Shown: piece after piece, positions 31,595-33,651 of the stretch | Layout: every line of letters begins with the position of its first letter | Position numbering within the stretch: the stretch's first letter is position 1 | Assembly: GCA_964585635.1 (NCBI GenBank) | Contig: CAZPEV010000012.1 | Location: 1 to 33,651, forward strand | Length of the DNA: 33,651 nt | DNA from: CAZPEV01 sp964585635 | GTDB lineage: Bacteria > Zixibacteria > MSB-5A5 > GN15 > JAAZOE01 | Direction: 5' to 3' | Made by a program: the position numbers and the translations under genes | Notes under the pieces: model-generated | Databases searched by the model: none | Told to the model about the DNA's origin: nothing | Seen by the model: only the letters and a program-made list of their open reading frames with translations

Positions 31595-32854
31595 ATGAAA
31601 CCGTCGATTCTTCTCAATGTCTTCCTGCGCGACTTCCGCAAGCAGAAAAAGCGGATGGTGCTGACGCTGGTGGCGATTCTGTGGGGCACGATGTCGATCA
31701 TGCTCTTGCTGGCGTTCGGCGAGGGACTCAAACGGCAGTTCGCCGTCAACGATCGCGGCTTGGGCGAGGGCATCGTCATCATGTGGAGCGGGCAGACCTC
31801 CAAGCCGTACCAGGGGTTCGGCAAGGGGCGCCGGATATGGCTTCGCACCGACGATATCGACTACCTGCGGCGGCGGATGCCGGAACTGGAGACCGTCTGC
31901 GGCGAGTATCAGCGCTGGGGGGCGACGATCAAATACGGCACCAAGGTGATCAACGATCGCATCAACGGCATCTACCCCGAATACCGCGAACTGCGCAATT
32001 TTATCCCCGCCATGGGCGGCCGGATGATCGACAAGTTCGACGTGGATCTAAAACGGAGAGTCGCTTTCCTGGGCGACCGCTCCATGGCCCGTCTGTTCGG
32101 CGAGGACATGCCGCCCGAAAAAGTAATCGGCGAACGGATCTACCTTAACGGGACTCCCTTCACCGTCGTCGGGGTGATGATCCATAAACTGCAGATGAGC
32201 AGCTACGAGGGCCAGGATGCCGACATGGTCGTCATCCCGGCGACGACGTTCGAGACGATATTTCATGATCCTTACCTCGATTATGTCATCTACAAACCGC
32301 GAACATCCGACAACATGGCCGGGGTCGAAAAACGCGTCTTCGAAGTACTCGGCGCCAAGTACAAATTCGATCCCACCGACGATCGGGCGCTGCGCACCTG
32401 GGATTTGGTGGAGGAGCGGCGCATCACCGAGAGCATCATGTTCGGCATTGAGGTCTTCTTGGGCATCATCGGTTTTCTGACTCTGTTTATCGCCGGGGTC
32501 GGGGTGGCCAATATCATGTATGTGTCGATTCGGGAGCGAACCCGTGAGATCGGCGTCAAGATGGCTGTCGGCGCGCGGCGCATCTATATCCTGATGCAGT
32601 TTATCGTCGAAGCCCTGGGTATCACCTTCATGGGAGGCCTCATGGGGATGGCCGTGGCGTACGCCCTGACGGAGCTGTTCAAGCTGGTGCCGATGGATTC
32701 CGAGGCGCTGGCAATGCTCGGCCGGCCGACCGTGTCGCTGGAAATCGGCGTCGTGGTCACGGTCATATTGGGGATATTGGGTTTTATGGCCGGGCTGTTT
32801 CCGGCTCTCAAAGCCGCCTCGATCAATCCTACCGAGGCGTTGCGATATGAATAG
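31595..32854 (+). CDS. FtsX-like ABC transporter permease (MacB-type), second copy
   Basis: This 419-residue permease has the same layout as its neighbour: first helix with ILWGTMSIMLLLAFGEGLK, a periplasmic domain, and the C-terminal FtsX domain with GVANIMYVSIRERTREIGVKMAVGA, ending PTEALRYE. The two copies share the positions of motifs but differ strongly in the periplasmic domain, so they probably form a heterodimer rather than being a recent duplication. It starts six nt after the first permease stop and is followed after 18 nt by the ATPase gene. Confidence 0.92.
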   Translation: MKPSILLNVFLRDFRKQKKRMVLTLVAILWGTMSIMLLLAFGEGLKRQFAVNDRGLGEGIVIMWSGQTSKPYQGFGKGRRIWLRTDDIDYLRRRMPELETVCGEYQRWGATIKYGTKVINDRINGIYPEYRELRNFIPAMGGRMIDKFDVDLKRRVAFLGDRSMARLFGEDMPPEKVIGERIYLNGTPFTVVGVMIHKLQMSSYEGQDADMVVIPATTFETIFHDPYLDYVIYKPRTSDNMAGVEKRVFEVLGAKYKFDPTDDRALRTWDLVEERRITESIMFGIEVFLGIIGFLTLFIAGVGVANIMYVSIRERTREIGVKMAVGARRIYILMQFIVEALGITFMGGLMGMAVAYALTELFKLVPMDSEALAMLGRPTVSLEIGVVVTVILGILGFMAGLFPALKAASINPTEALRYE

Positions 32855-32872
32855 AAAGAGGCAGGTGGACAT

Positions 32873-33571
<699 letters not shown>

Positions 33572-33651
33572 GGAATCGCAATATCTTGTCCCATCCTCCG
33601 CTGCGGCCGCCAGCCGGGGGGAGGCCCGCGGGGGCGCTTTAAGGGCAAAGC

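Overview
The window comes from a fairly GC-rich, Gram-negative (diderm) bacterium. The evidence is a Wza-type polysaccharide export protein, a FadL-type outer-membrane barrel, lipoproteins with lipoboxes, a MacA-type periplasmic adaptor, a PEP-CTERM protein and a subtilase ending in a FlgD-like 'NYPNPFNP' domain. That last domain type together with a bacillithiol-type BshB1 suggests the FCB assemblage, perhaps an uncultivated lineage such as Zixibacteria, Latescibacteria or KSB1. The taxonomic placement is inference only. No tRNA, rRNA, CRISPR array, transposase or phage gene was seen.

Layout. (1) 1-7509, minus strand: a surface-polysaccharide operon, read from right to left. It encodes a six-repeat SLBB export protein, PseB and PseC (first steps of pseudaminic-acid-type nonulosonic acid synthesis), an aldo/keto reductase, a Gfo/Idh/MocA oxidoreductase and an SDR cut by the window edge. 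(2) 7900-11445, plus: a FadL/OmpP1-like barrel, a lipoprotein with an esterase fold that lacks its nucleophile serine, a strong terminator, and bshB1 starting directly on the terminator T-tract. (3) 11709-18570, plus: the classical operon yceD-rpmF-plsX-fabH-fabD-fabG-acpP-fabF-rnc. Its consensus promoter lies so close to the first ATG that the transcript should be leaderless. (4) 18659-20453, plus: an etfB without etfA, a small zinc-ribbon protein with a very acidic tail, a possible small membrane protein and an Smr-domain protein. (5) 20542-23219, minus: amidohydrolase, lipoprotein and a frameshifted metallophosphoesterase. (6) 23456-26419, minus: a secreted subtilase. (7) 26645-27789: an unknown membrane protein and a divergent mntP. 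(8) 28342-29016: a PEP-CTERM protein with a fibro-slime/PA14-like domain. (9) 29253-33571: an adaptor, two tandem FtsX-type permeases and an ATPase forming a MacAB-like exporter.

The most interesting signal is regulatory. Three separate cell-surface units each have a GG-N10-GC sigma-54-type element 30-55 nt upstream of the start codon: the SLBB/pse operon, the subtilase and the PEP-CTERM protein. Housekeeping genes such as the fab operon instead have TTGACA-17-TACTTT sigma-70-type promoters. In other bacteria, PEP-CTERM genes and exopolysaccharide production are linked to the RpoN-dependent PrsK/PrsR system. The window therefore suggests a sigma-54 surface/biofilm regulon that joins nonulosonate glycan export, a secreted protease and a PEP-CTERM matrix protein. 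This is a prediction from sequence and has not been tested.
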